A DNA stretch of 64,000 nucleotides from Methylocystis echinoides. Lineage in GTDB: Bacteria > Pseudomonadota > Alphaproteobacteria > Rhizobiales > Beijerinckiaceae. Under the pieces are notes generated by a model. That model saw only the letters and a list, made by a program, of their open reading frames with translations. It had not been told where the DNA came from and did not search any database. The translations under genes were made by a program, and so were the position numbers. Each line of letters starts with the position of its first letter. Position 1 is the stretch's first letter. Location of the stretch: assembly GCF_027923385.1 (NCBI RefSeq), contig NZ_BSEC01000001.1:3756001-3820000 (forward strand), given 5' to 3'. Below, piece after piece: positions 55,442 through 63,062 of this stretch.

Positions 55442-56047
55442 TCAAACGCAGGTAGATTGACTCGGGCTTTTCAAGGGAACGGCGCTGAAATGCGTTTGGA
55501 CGAAATGTCGGAAGTCATCGCCATAGAGCGCGGCGAAAGACTCGTCGGAAATCCCTTGGGGCGCGTGGATCCAAGTAGGACGCTGATGCCGACGCCGGTC
55601 GCCAATCAAAGAGGTTAAGGCGGGGCTGTACTGACTGTTGCGCGGCTGCTTGTCGCAAATCAAAAACAGGAGATCCACGGCGCGCAGCGCCTCTTCTAGC
55701 TCGCGCCCTTCCGGGGCCATGAAGGCGGCGACCACCTCGCGCGAGGTGGCAGTCCTGTGCGAGAGCCGATGCCCGAAGGCATGAAGCAGGAGAAAGGTTT
55801 TGACTGCCCTGCAGAACGTCGCCTCGTCACACTTCTGGAAGAGTAGATCGCGGCCTACCCACGAAGTGACATCGCGGTCAGGAGCCCATTCAGAATGGGC
55901 GTAAAGGGCTCCCAGATAGGACAATGCTTCGGTTTTGACCCGGCAGGCGCATTTGACCACCTTCGACGGATTCTCTGCGGACGCGACGTAGCCAGTGCCC
56001 TGACAATCCGGGCAGGCGTTGTCGACATCAACGGACAGCTGCGTCAT
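55442..56047 (-). CDS. Zinc-ribbon, helicase-loader-like protein with no Walker A
   Basis: A 201-residue protein. The N-terminus has a zinc ribbon (CPDCQGTGYV...KCACR, residues 12-36), as in DnaC/DnaI-type loaders. The later part resembles a AAA+ domain tail: VDLLFLICDKQ (Walker-B-like), RRRHQRPTWIHAP (sensor/arginine-like). No GxxxxGK[ST] P-loop is present. It lies upstream of the DnaB-like gene in the same direction. I infer an ATPase-dead helicase loader; a simple unknown zinc protein is the alternative. GGAG lies 8 bases before the ATG. Confidence 0.55.
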   Translation of the reverse strand: MTQLSVDVDNACPDCQGTGYVASAENPSKVVKCACRVKTEALSYLGALYAHSEWAPDRDVTSWVGRDLLFQKCDEATFCRAVKTFLLLHAFGHRLSHRTATSREVVAAFMAPEGRELEEALRAVDLLFLICDKQPRNSQYSPALTSLIGDRRRHQRPTWIHAPQGISDESFAALYGDDFRHFVQTHFSAVPLKSPSQSTCV

Positions 56048-56566
56048 GCGCGATTCTCCATTGCGATGAGTTTCGCGTGAACGACCTCACGCGGCGTCGC
56101 AATTTTCAGGGAAATGAAGGCTTCATCTGACGGCGCGACGAAGCGCGAGTCCCGTCATATCGACCTACCAAGAACCAAGAGTCCTGCGCTGCCGTGACCT
56201 TAAGGACTCTGCGCTGCTCGCTGACGCGTGCGTTTGGGCACAGCAATTACACTAAACAATCTTACTAATTAGTCGTCAAGAGAAATATGCGACTCGTCCA
56301 GTGCCACGCATCCTTTTTTGGAATATGGGAACCGTTGAAGCTTACCTGCACTCAAAATGTTACCCAATGATCATCATGGAATTCTCTCTCTTTGTTTTCC
56401 CCCCCACCACCACTGGTAATCTGGTGTCCTTCGTGTCCACTGTTTTTCCCGGAGGTTCATCCGCGATACGGCCACCTCGATTCCTAGACCGGATCATCGG
56501 ATTCCTAACGGGATCTAAACCAACGTCTAATGCGAGCGTGCCCCGTAAACCGGGATTGAAATAGTT
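56048..56566. other. Regulatory gap upstream of the loader-helicase genes
   Basis: About 519 bases. It contains an A+T-rich patch (56,240-56,300) with the palindrome ACTAATTAGT at 56264-56273, a likely promoter/operator for the leftward operon. A rightward GTG frame at 56301-56564 has no ribosome-binding site and is not supported. Confidence 0.45.
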
Positions 56567-56875
56567 TTAATCGTCGATCTCAGAGGGTGACGAGCCCACG
56601 ACATGGAAACGCGCTCGCCGCTCCTCTGGCGTGGCAGTGGTTCGATTAGCTCTGGCGCGTTGTTCTTCCAGGTATTTGAGCAATGCGGCCAAGCCGAATT
56701 CCTGCAATGCGCTAGAGGTTCCGTCGATATGGATCGTCCCCGTCCCCGGCCAGAAATTAAACTTGCCAATTTTTAGATGATTTGGAGCGCAAACCCTGAA
56801 GCGGAAACCACGCGCCTTGAGCTCCTTCATCACAGGCCACATTTCGGGAATTGGTTCGATCTTTTTAGAGCGCAT
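56567..56875 (-). CDS. Small phage-type hypothetical protein
   Basis: A 102-residue protein from the ATG at 56875 (MRSKKIEPIPEMWP). The core FRFRVCAPNHLKIGKFNFWPGTG-IHIDG is of a type common among small phage proteins of unknown role. A longer start at 57037 is open but its extra 54 residues look non-coding and would overlap the primase gene by 71 bases. An inverted repeat (ATGTGAG-GT-CTCACAT, 56874-56889) covers the chosen start and may be an operator. Confidence 0.6.
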   Translation of the reverse strand: MRSKKIEPIPEMWPVMKELKARGFRFRVCAPNHLKIGKFNFWPGTGTIHIDGTSSALQEFGLAALLKYLEEQRARANRTTATPEERRARFHVVGSSPSEIDD

Positions 56876-56966
56876 GTGAGGTCTCACATCAGAAGACAAA
56901 ATCGAGGTCTGATCATTTGGCAGATTGGAAGTGCCGGGTTTCCGCAACACAGAGTCACCTGGAACT

Positions 56967-58325
56967 TTACGCTCCGTTAGAGTCTGATCTTTTCCTCGAG
57001 AATTGCGGATGAAGTAACTCAATCCACTTGGCTTCATCCGGTACGAGGATTATGCTCGACGATATCGGCTCGGTTTCGAGCGATTGTTTTCTGCTCAGCT
57101 CTGAAAAATCTCGGCCGAGAACCGCTGGATTGGGCTGGTAGCATGCGACGATGCCGCGCCCGCCGACAGCTTCACTCCGAATCCAAAACCCTTGTTCCAC
57201 GAGGATTCGTCTGGACTTCTTCACCGTGTCGACCGCGAGCTGCGTCTGAGACGCGATTGTCTCCGTAGACAGGAAACAAACGCCCGATCCGTGGACGACG
57301 GCCAACATTAGATTCGAGACCCGAACTGCCGAAGGTGAAAGTTTGCGATACGAGCCTGCTTGAGCGATTTTATTCGCAAAGGCATGTTTAGTTGCAGGGG
57401 TCCACAGCGTTTCTTTTCCGGATTCGGTCGACGACGTCCGAGAAGGTCGTGCAACCTTGTTGCTAGCGACAAGATACTTAGCCTTTGCGAATGCGTCCGC
57501 GTATGACCATTGGCAGCTTCCGTCCCGTCGGTTGCGAGCCAGGTCCGCGGATTCGCTGAACTCTAACCAAGCTTTCTGTGCGATAGCGACTACGTCGGTT
57601 GGGGTCAGCTGCGCAAATTTCCAAGCAAGGTGCGCCAGGTAGCTGTCGCGCCCGTCGGTGACCATTCCAAGGGCATTGGTGACCCACGCCCCTGCCCTAA
57701 CCGGCATGATCGTCGTCGCGGTCGTCACAACGGTTGATTTTATTGCTGTGCCGAGGGGCGTGTAGGTCGAGCCGTTTTCGCCTTTGACGCGGGCGATGAG
57801 CGTCTCAATCTGCTCGTCGCCGACTGCACGAAGCTCGGTTAACGCGACCGTCAGCGGCGATGCGCTCAGCCATTCGTAGGGCTTCCCCGTGGAGGGGTGC
57901 ATGCCAAAGGCGAGAATGTAGGCCTTGTCGGCGATGATTTCGAAATCGCCGCATCTTCTTGTCCTGATCCCTGCGGTCGCCGCGCGGTAGATTAAAGCGC
58001 ATTTCGGCGCGCGCCCGACTCGGATCAGAGGCGTTTCCCCGCAGACGCGGAAGGTTAGATCTTTGAGATAGGCGACGCGCTCTTCATCGAGGCTATCGAT
58101 GTCCACAGCAACGATGTTGCCGCCGGCGAGGGCGACACTGTCGTCGGCGTAACGGCGAGCAAGATCCTCCAGCTCACGCGATGGCAAGTCCCTAGCGCAA
58201 AGTAAAGGCCACTTTGGTAGGCAAGGCTTTTTGGATCCGCGTCGAACCGGGATCGGACGATAGCCATTGGTGCGAAGGATTCGCGCGCAATGGCCGTAGG
58301 TGGGAACCTTGCTGAATTCCGTCAT
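56967..58325 (-). CDS. Prim-pol (bifunctional primase/polymerase) protein
   Basis: A 452-residue protein with an N-terminal primase-polymerase domain: YRPIPVRRGSKKP, the metal-binding DxD at D75/D77 (NIVAVDIDSLD), PKCALIYRA, and AFGMHPSTGKPYEW with the conserved histidine. The C-terminal part (about 330-400) contains a winged-helix-like STETIASQTQLAVDTVKKSRRIL. No helicase domain follows; the DnaB-like gene nearby supplies that. It likely primes replication of the excised element. The ATG has a weak ribosome-binding site. Confidence 0.82.
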   Translation of the reverse strand: MTEFSKVPTYGHCARILRTNGYRPIPVRRGSKKPCLPKWPLLCARDLPSRELEDLARRYADDSVALAGGNIVAVDIDSLDEERVAYLKDLTFRVCGETPLIRVGRAPKCALIYRAATAGIRTRRCGDFEIIADKAYILAFGMHPSTGKPYEWLSASPLTVALTELRAVGDEQIETLIARVKGENGSTYTPLGTAIKSTVVTTATTIMPVRAGAWVTNALGMVTDGRDSYLAHLAWKFAQLTPTDVVAIAQKAWLEFSESADLARNRRDGSCQWSYADAFAKAKYLVASNKVARPSRTSSTESGKETLWTPATKHAFANKIAQAGSYRKLSPSAVRVSNLMLAVVHGSGVCFLSTETIASQTQLAVDTVKKSRRILVEQGFWIRSEAVGGRGIVACYQPNPAVLGRDFSELSRKQSLETEPISSSIILVPDEAKWIELLHPQFSRKRSDSNGA

Positions 58326-58367
58326 TGACTTCGACCCGCAAGTCAGGTTCCCGGTGTATGGAGGCCT

Positions 58368-58385
58368 GTTAAGGTATAGCTTAAC
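58368..58385. promoter_or_regulatory. Operator-like inverted repeat between divergent genes
   Basis: GTTAAG-GTATAG-CTTAAC, a perfect 6+6 repeat midway between the prim-pol start (58325, leftward) and the promoter of the rightward gene. A regulator bound here could control both directions. Confidence 0.45.
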
Positions 58386-58404
58386 TGGAGGGAACGCACC
58401 TGAG

Positions 58405-58433
58405 TTGCAAGAGACCTATTATAGCAATATTAT
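58405..58433 (+). promoter_or_regulatory. Sigma-70-like promoter
   Basis: TTGCAA (58405-58410), a 17-base spacer, TATTAT (58428-58433). Transcription would begin near 58440, just before the GGAG of the gene starting at 58459. Confidence 0.55.
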
Positions 58434-58458
58434 GCATAGCGCAATCGGAGAATGAGCA

Positions 58459-58905
58459 ATGCGTGACAGACCGCTAATGATTCGCGCGCGTCGGACCGCT
58501 GCCTCAACCCAAATGGGTCGCGAGCTACTCGAATTCATTGAGAGTCCCGAAATATCTGCAAAGCTCAAGGATGCGGCAAGAAAAGGCGAGCCGCCAGCCG
58601 GGGCCATCAGCCCAGATCTCCTAGCGAGATTCGCGGCCACCATCAGGGAAGACGCAGTAAAGCGTCGGGCTGGGCTGTTTATTGCCGCTGTTCTGGATGC
58701 CGCGGGCTTTGCGGTTGTGCGGGCAAATGTCCGCATCAAGGATCGGGTTTTTTCAACCGCTTCCATATATGCGCCGCGTCCCCCGGAACCGGAGCCAGAG
58801 GACCTCATCACACGCATTGCAAATTCGATGACCGAGACCGAAGCATATCAAATCATTGGCGCATTAACGGAGAGGTTCCCCTCACTGAAAAAGATGCTCC
58901 AATGA
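58459..58905 (+). CDS. Hypothetical protein divergent from the primase
   Basis: A 148-residue, mainly helical protein (MRDRPLMIRARRTAASTQMGRELLEFIE...). GGAG lies 8 bases before the ATG, and a good promoter is just upstream. The C-terminal end is Leu/Lys rich (EAYQIIGALTERFPSLKKMLQ). No domain recognised. Its divergent position opposite the replication operon is where element regulators often lie, but I see no clear helix-turn-helix. Confidence 0.65.
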   Translation: MRDRPLMIRARRTAASTQMGRELLEFIESPEISAKLKDAARKGEPPAGAISPDLLARFAATIREDAVKRRAGLFIAAVLDAAGFAVVRANVRIKDRVFSTASIYAPRPPEPEPEDLITRIANSMTETEAYQIIGALTERFPSLKKMLQ

Positions 58906-59510
58906 CCAAAGCGGGTCGACATCCTGTCAGACAGATGAATCCATGGAGGGGCTCTGCGGTCCACAAGCAGCGCCGGATTTGAGCGCGAGGATTTGATCGC
59001 CGCCTGGCAGCTCGTACCGTTATCAGGTGAGCAGACACCGGCAACCGATGCGTTGTCATTCAGCGTCAAGCGCAATCACCGGCCCTCGACTTATCGCCCG
59101 GAAGCAGACGTGCAGGTTGCTGACGCACGAAGCGGCCGAGCTAGAGCGTGGAGCGATATCAGCAATTCATGCAGGCTCATCGCATTCACGACAGGCACCT
59201 AATAGAAGAGTTCTAGGCATGGCAAATTTGAAGGTTCTCCCAATAAGCTCTGACCGAGTGCGCATAAATCGCTCAGGCATCGAGCGCACTGATCTGACTA
59301 ACGGACCAGCGGAAACTCGCGAAGCATAAAGGATCTGAGCAGGCCGATCCTGCTCAAACCACAGGCTCGCTTCTCCAGGGGCTCTTTGTTTGTGGGATCG
59401 GCCAAGAACCGAGCTTGTGCAGTAACCGCTCGGGCGGGTGCCGACGGCCTTGTCTTGAGCCGCACAATTTCGCATTGTGGCTCATTCGTTTGGAAGAGAA
59501 CGGGAATATT
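58906..59510. other. Gap before the papain-like gene
   Basis: About 605 bases with only short frames. The best is 59219-59329. A hairpin GAGCAGG-CCGAT-CCTGCTC is at 59337-59355. The promoter of the peptidase/inhibitor pair should be in the last 200 bases. Confidence 0.45.
59219..59329 (+). CDS. Possible 36-residue peptide upstream of the papain-like gene
   Basis: ATG at 59219 to TAA at 59327-59329 encodes MANLKVLPISSDRVRINRS... There is a purine-rich AGAAGAG about 10 bases upstream. It is co-directional with the peptidase gene and followed by the 59337 hairpin. Composition is plausible but the frame is too short to be sure. Confidence 0.25.
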   Translation: MANLKVLPISSDRVRINRSGIERTDLTNGPAETREA

Positions 59511-60341
59511 ATGATCGCGCTTGAAGAGATAAATCGGGCCATCGAAAAGAACGCACGAGGAATGTGGGTAGCCGGGAACACTGCCGCCTGGAGACGCGGT
59601 GTCCAGGCCGGCGATTCAGCAAAAACGATGTTCGGGCTTCGGGTGGGCGACGAGGACCGGCGGTTGCGCGCCGCCGCGGAGTCAATTTTTGAGGAGCTGA
59701 CTGTCCCGGCTCCGCCGCGGTCCATCGACTGGAGGACTGACGCCGGCGGTCGGGTCGGGCCGGTTAAAGACCAGGGGCAATGTGGAGCTTGCGTTGCCTT
59801 CGCAACGTGTGCTGCTATGGAGAGTCTGGATGCGATCCGCACGCACATGATTATACAGCTGTCAGAGGGGCATTTGTTTCATTGCGGAGGGGGTTCTTGC
59901 ACGGATGGCTGGGAATTCGTTCCAGCGCTCGAGATGGCGAAGAAAGGAGTAGGTCGCCAAGCGGACTTACCGTGGGACCCAGATGGCGCGTGCGTTGCAA
60001 TCCTCCCGTCTGTGCGCATTACCGGCTATAAGGTTCATGTCGCCACCGTTGCTCGCAAGCGCGCCGTAGCAGTAGGCCCCGTTCTGGCTGGCATGAAGGT
60101 GTATGAGGACTTCTTGGCCTACCGCACCGGAGTTTATCGGCATGTCGCGGGGCAATTCAGTGGCAACCATGCCGTTTGCGTCGTTGGCTATGACGATGAC
60201 GTGGGGTGCTGGATCGTCAAAAACAGCTGGGGATTAGATTTTGGCGAGGCAGGCTTTTTTAGGATCGCCTACGGCGAGTGCGGAATCGACTCGGATTTCG
60301 CGTTCTATTCAATAGAGGTGGATGGCTGCCGCCAGGACTGA
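59511..60341 (+). CDS. Papain-like (C1A) cysteine peptidase, no signal peptide
   Basis: A 276-residue C1A peptidase. The N-terminal 70 residues are propeptide-like. The catalytic set is complete: Q88 (oxyanion) and C94 in KDQGQCGACVAFA, H220 in SGNHAVCVVGYD, and N238 in KNSWG. CGGGSC in the middle matches the papain disulfide region. The ATG at 59511 was chosen because it starts the helical prodomain; no signal peptide is present in it or in the longer frame, so the enzyme is probably cytoplasmic. An inhibitor-like gene starts 3 bases after its stop. Confidence 0.88.
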   Translation: MIALEEINRAIEKNARGMWVAGNTAAWRRGVQAGDSAKTMFGLRVGDEDRRLRAAAESIFEELTVPAPPRSIDWRTDAGGRVGPVKDQGQCGACVAFATCAAMESLDAIRTHMIIQLSEGHLFHCGGGSCTDGWEFVPALEMAKKGVGRQADLPWDPDGACVAILPSVRITGYKVHVATVARKRAVAVGPVLAGMKVYEDFLAYRTGVYRHVAGQFSGNHAVCVVGYDDDVGCWIVKNSWGLDFGEAGFFRIAYGECGIDSDFAFYSIEVDGCRQD

Positions 60342-60344
60342 CTC

Positions 60345-60635
60345 ATGCAAATGACCACTCTTGAGGGACAGTTGGCGGTTGGAGTGGGCGAAGTGTTTGC
60401 GGTTGAGTCACGTCCGATGGAAACAGCCGGCTACAGCATCAGCGCGGCCTTACCTCCCGGCGTTGAACAGATCGGCGAGTGGCGCGAACCGGGATCAGGG
60501 GTCGGATCCGCGGTGCGTTTGCTAATGTACTTCCGTTGCGACCGACCCGGTGAATTTCGAATTGAGTTTGTCAACAAACGGCCTTGGGAAATGGCCGGGC
60601 GGCGTTCTTCCGTGAGCGTAAGCTGCCATTTATAA
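60345..60635 (+). CDS. Chagasin-like (I42) cysteine peptidase inhibitor
   Basis: A 96-residue protein whose layout matches chagasin: GVGEVFAV, then METAGYSIS at the place of the NPTTGF loop (loop L2), GSGVGSAVRLLMYFRC at the GxGG...F loop (L4), and FVNKRPWEM at the RPW loop (L6). These loops plug the papain active site in known I42 inhibitors. It lacks a signal peptide, like its partner, and starts 3 bases after the peptidase stop. I infer it restrains that peptidase. The end overlaps the convergent subtilase fragment by 6 bases. Confidence 0.72.
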   Translation: MQMTTLEGQLAVGVGEVFAVESRPMETAGYSISAALPPGVEQIGEWREPGSGVGSAVRLLMYFRCDRPGEFRIEFVNKRPWEMAGRRSSVSVSCHL

Positions 60636-61100
60636 TGAGGCAGCGACTTCGATCTCATTGGCGATCTGGCTGTAGATTTCCTGTTCTGGCGTCCGGACAG
60701 TTACGATTAGAGCGTAGCGGACCTGCTGCTCAACGCGCGCGATGTCTCGGCCCCACCATCCTTTCCGAGGAAACACCGAAATTCCGCCCATCCGCGCGAT
60801 GTCAGCGGCGGTTGTATTGAGTCGGTCATGCTTGACGCCGCCTCTGGCGCGCAGCTGCCCGAATTCCCACTGAGGCGGTGAGGCTGTAGAGGCTCGCCGT
60901 GCCGGGTGCAGCCCATTCACACGTCCGATCGCTTGCTGGTCCGACTCGTCCGGCCTCTTTACGTCGAAGTCGAGACCATGGGATGGGTAAAGCTCGACGT
61001 CACCCTTCATCACCGCACCTGGGTTCGGCTCAATGAAGTAGGACAAAGTAACGCGAAGCTCCGCCCGCGTGTTACCGAGCTCTTCTAGCACTTCCTTCGG
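60630..61100 (-). pseudogene. C-terminal part of the subtilisin-like peptidase beyond an in-frame amber codon
   Basis: The codons after the TAG at 61101-61103 stay in the same frame and read PKEVLEELGNTRAELRVTLS..., which is the expected C-terminal beta-sandwich continuation of this S8 family. The segment runs 156 residues to the stop at 60630. A GTG at 61091 could in principle start it alone. Either the gene is inactivated, or the codon is suppressed, or the domain is made separately. Confidence 0.8.
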
Positions 61101-63011
61101 CTAGGGTAGCGTATGGTACCGCATTTGGCCAAGGATTGCGCGATTACCGTCGTCATTTAGCCTTAGCGGGCGTAGGCTGCATTGAGTGATGAGCGTCAGT
61201 GCATCCTCGGCGTTCTCCATCGCTCGCCGCCGGTCGGGGCGGCCATATCCAAACCTCTCTAAGATCGCCTGCTGGTAGGATCCGCGCAGTCGCGCGACTG
61301 CGGTGGCGCGGGCGCGCATTGCCTCTGTGTGCTCGCACGAGTGGATCACGAGGCCGCGAATTGTCTCGGGCCAGAGCATGGGGTACTCGGCCTGTAACTT
61401 GGCACAAAGGCCTGCCACTGCCGCGGTAGCTGCGCTCGTTTGCCCCGTCAGTGTGAGCGGCGCGGCCGAGTCAGACGATGTGGTAAGTAGGCACAAGTCG
61501 ACATGCGGTCCAATTGCGGCACTCACGATGTCAATCATCTGGTTGCCACCCTCAAACACGACGTCGGGCTTGGATGGGGGCTTATGCCGACGCTCCCAGT
61601 TCACCGCGGTGCGGGACCAAGGGCAGAGGTCGCCCTCGGAAGCGACCGGTTGATGCGTCTCAGGGACCGACACGAGGTCCGTACAGGCCGCGACCGTTAA
61701 TGCATTCCATGCCTGAGCCGGTGAGAGGATGCCTGTTGTCTCGTTCAACGCCGCATAGTCACCTGCTGCAGCAGTGCCGGTGAGATTGCCCGCCGAAACG
61801 CAAAAAAGCCTCGGGCCCGCGACATCGAATGCTAGTTCATCAACCTCGCTCGAGAGGCTGGACGGGCCGCCGTCATCTGGCTCGTCCGGAGCGTTCATAG
61901 CAAAGCAAAATGTACGTGTGCGGTTGATTGCCGCTTCAACCGAATCGACCGCCTGTCGTACCCGCTCCGCTGGGAGGTTCGCACCAACAACAACACCCGG
62001 CGGCGGCTGCACGGAAAGCGATTCGATCCCGATGGTCAGTTGAACCGGCGTCCGCTCGGCGACAATTTCAGGCAAGTTCTCGAAGAGAGCTATCCCGGCC
62101 ATTTGTGTTCCGTGACCGTCCCAGTCGTCCAGCCCGCCCCCGCCGACGGCACCGCGATATCCAATAGAGGTGCGCAGCAAAGGATGGTCGGCCTTCACGC
62201 CGGTATCGAGGAGGCAGACTGCGGGCGAATGCTGGGGTGCCGGTGTGATTCGTCTGGCGGCGGCCTGCACCGCCGCGGTCTGGACCCCCGAGGGTACCTG
62301 AAAGATATTGCTGTTAAGCGACGATGCCGGACGGAGCTGCGCTATCGACGCACCGCGCGCGAGCCGCTCAAAGACCCTTCGTGTCCCTGACAAGCCAATT
62401 ACCCGAACGTCCGCAAAGGCGATAGCACGGCGGGCCTTGAGACCCATGATCTCGAGTGTCTCGCGGAACCGTGGCTCGGAGGCTGGCTGGAGCCACACTT
62501 CCCAAGGAATTTCCGTATCCAGCTCTGGCAAGGGATGCTGCGATACCCATAGGTCAGCTACTGTCGTTAGGCCGATCGAGGGTTGTGCTTCAAAGAAATT
62601 AAAATGGTGGGGCTTCCGGGGGCTGTCTGGCTCGTACTCGACGTATTTTTCGGCTGCGGTCTCGAAGTTCTCGATGGTTGAGGGATCCAGCGCGACGTTA
62701 ACCCGGGCCTTCATTGCGTAACCTACCGCCGAAAGCACCTCATTTCGTCGAGGGCCAGGGATCGCATCGCTCACCCCCCAGTCCGTAGTCGCGCGGACGG
62801 TCATGGGGAGGCGACCTTCGTCCATCAGAGGGTCTCTGTCCAACCCCGCGGAACGGATTATCGCTTTCACCTCACGCAGGACTCGCCGGGCTGCCGCAGC
62901 GCGGTTCTGAACTGCTGGAGGCTGTAAAGGCCTGCCCCCGCCTCCTTTAGTGCCGAACTCCAATTTAGGTCCCGTCGCAGCAACAATCAGGTGGGGGCGT
63001 TCAACTGGCAT
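61101..63011 (-). CDS. Subtilisin-like (S8) peptidase, cut at an amber codon
   Basis: A 636-residue product with the full catalytic triad: D269 (VCLLDTGV), H300 (DWDGHGTQMAG) and S526 (LTGQTSAATAAVA), plus the oxyanion Asn in VSAGN near 409. The first 240 residues form a non-catalytic N-terminal region. No signal peptide, so cytoplasmic. It pairs with the AAA ATPase gene 51 bases upstream in the same direction, a combination seen in bacterial conflict/defence loci. Translation would stop at TAG (61101-61103) just after YHTLP; relatives continue with a Trp-Pro there (TGG to TAG). GAGGG lies 5 bases before the ATG. Confidence 0.87.
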   Translation of the reverse strand: MPVERPHLIVAATGPKLEFGTKGGGGRPLQPPAVQNRAAAARRVLREVKAIIRSAGLDRDPLMDEGRLPMTVRATTDWGVSDAIPGPRRNEVLSAVGYAMKARVNVALDPSTIENFETAAEKYVEYEPDSPRKPHHFNFFEAQPSIGLTTVADLWVSQHPLPELDTEIPWEVWLQPASEPRFRETLEIMGLKARRAIAFADVRVIGLSGTRRVFERLARGASIAQLRPASSLNSNIFQVPSGVQTAAVQAAARRITPAPQHSPAVCLLDTGVKADHPLLRTSIGYRGAVGGGGLDDWDGHGTQMAGIALFENLPEIVAERTPVQLTIGIESLSVQPPPGVVVGANLPAERVRQAVDSVEAAINRTRTFCFAMNAPDEPDDGGPSSLSSEVDELAFDVAGPRLFCVSAGNLTGTAAAGDYAALNETTGILSPAQAWNALTVAACTDLVSVPETHQPVASEGDLCPWSRTAVNWERRHKPPSKPDVVFEGGNQMIDIVSAAIGPHVDLCLLTTSSDSAAPLTLTGQTSAATAAVAGLCAKLQAEYPMLWPETIRGLVIHSCEHTEAMRARATAVARLRGSYQQAILERFGYGRPDRRRAMENAEDALTLITQCSLRPLRLNDDGNRAILGQMRYHTLP

Positions 63012-63062
63012 GAAGTCCCTCTATCCAATGACAATTGGGGAAAACTTAACTTGCGATGCTTC

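Noticed and set aside
56301..56564. A rightward 87-codon gene in the replication-module gap
   Set aside because: GTG start without a ribosome-binding site, composition not protein-like, no conserved motif.
60630..61103. Frameshift as the cause of the subtilase break
   Set aside because: The downstream codons continue in the same frame right after TAG, so it is a nonsense codon, not an insertion or deletion.
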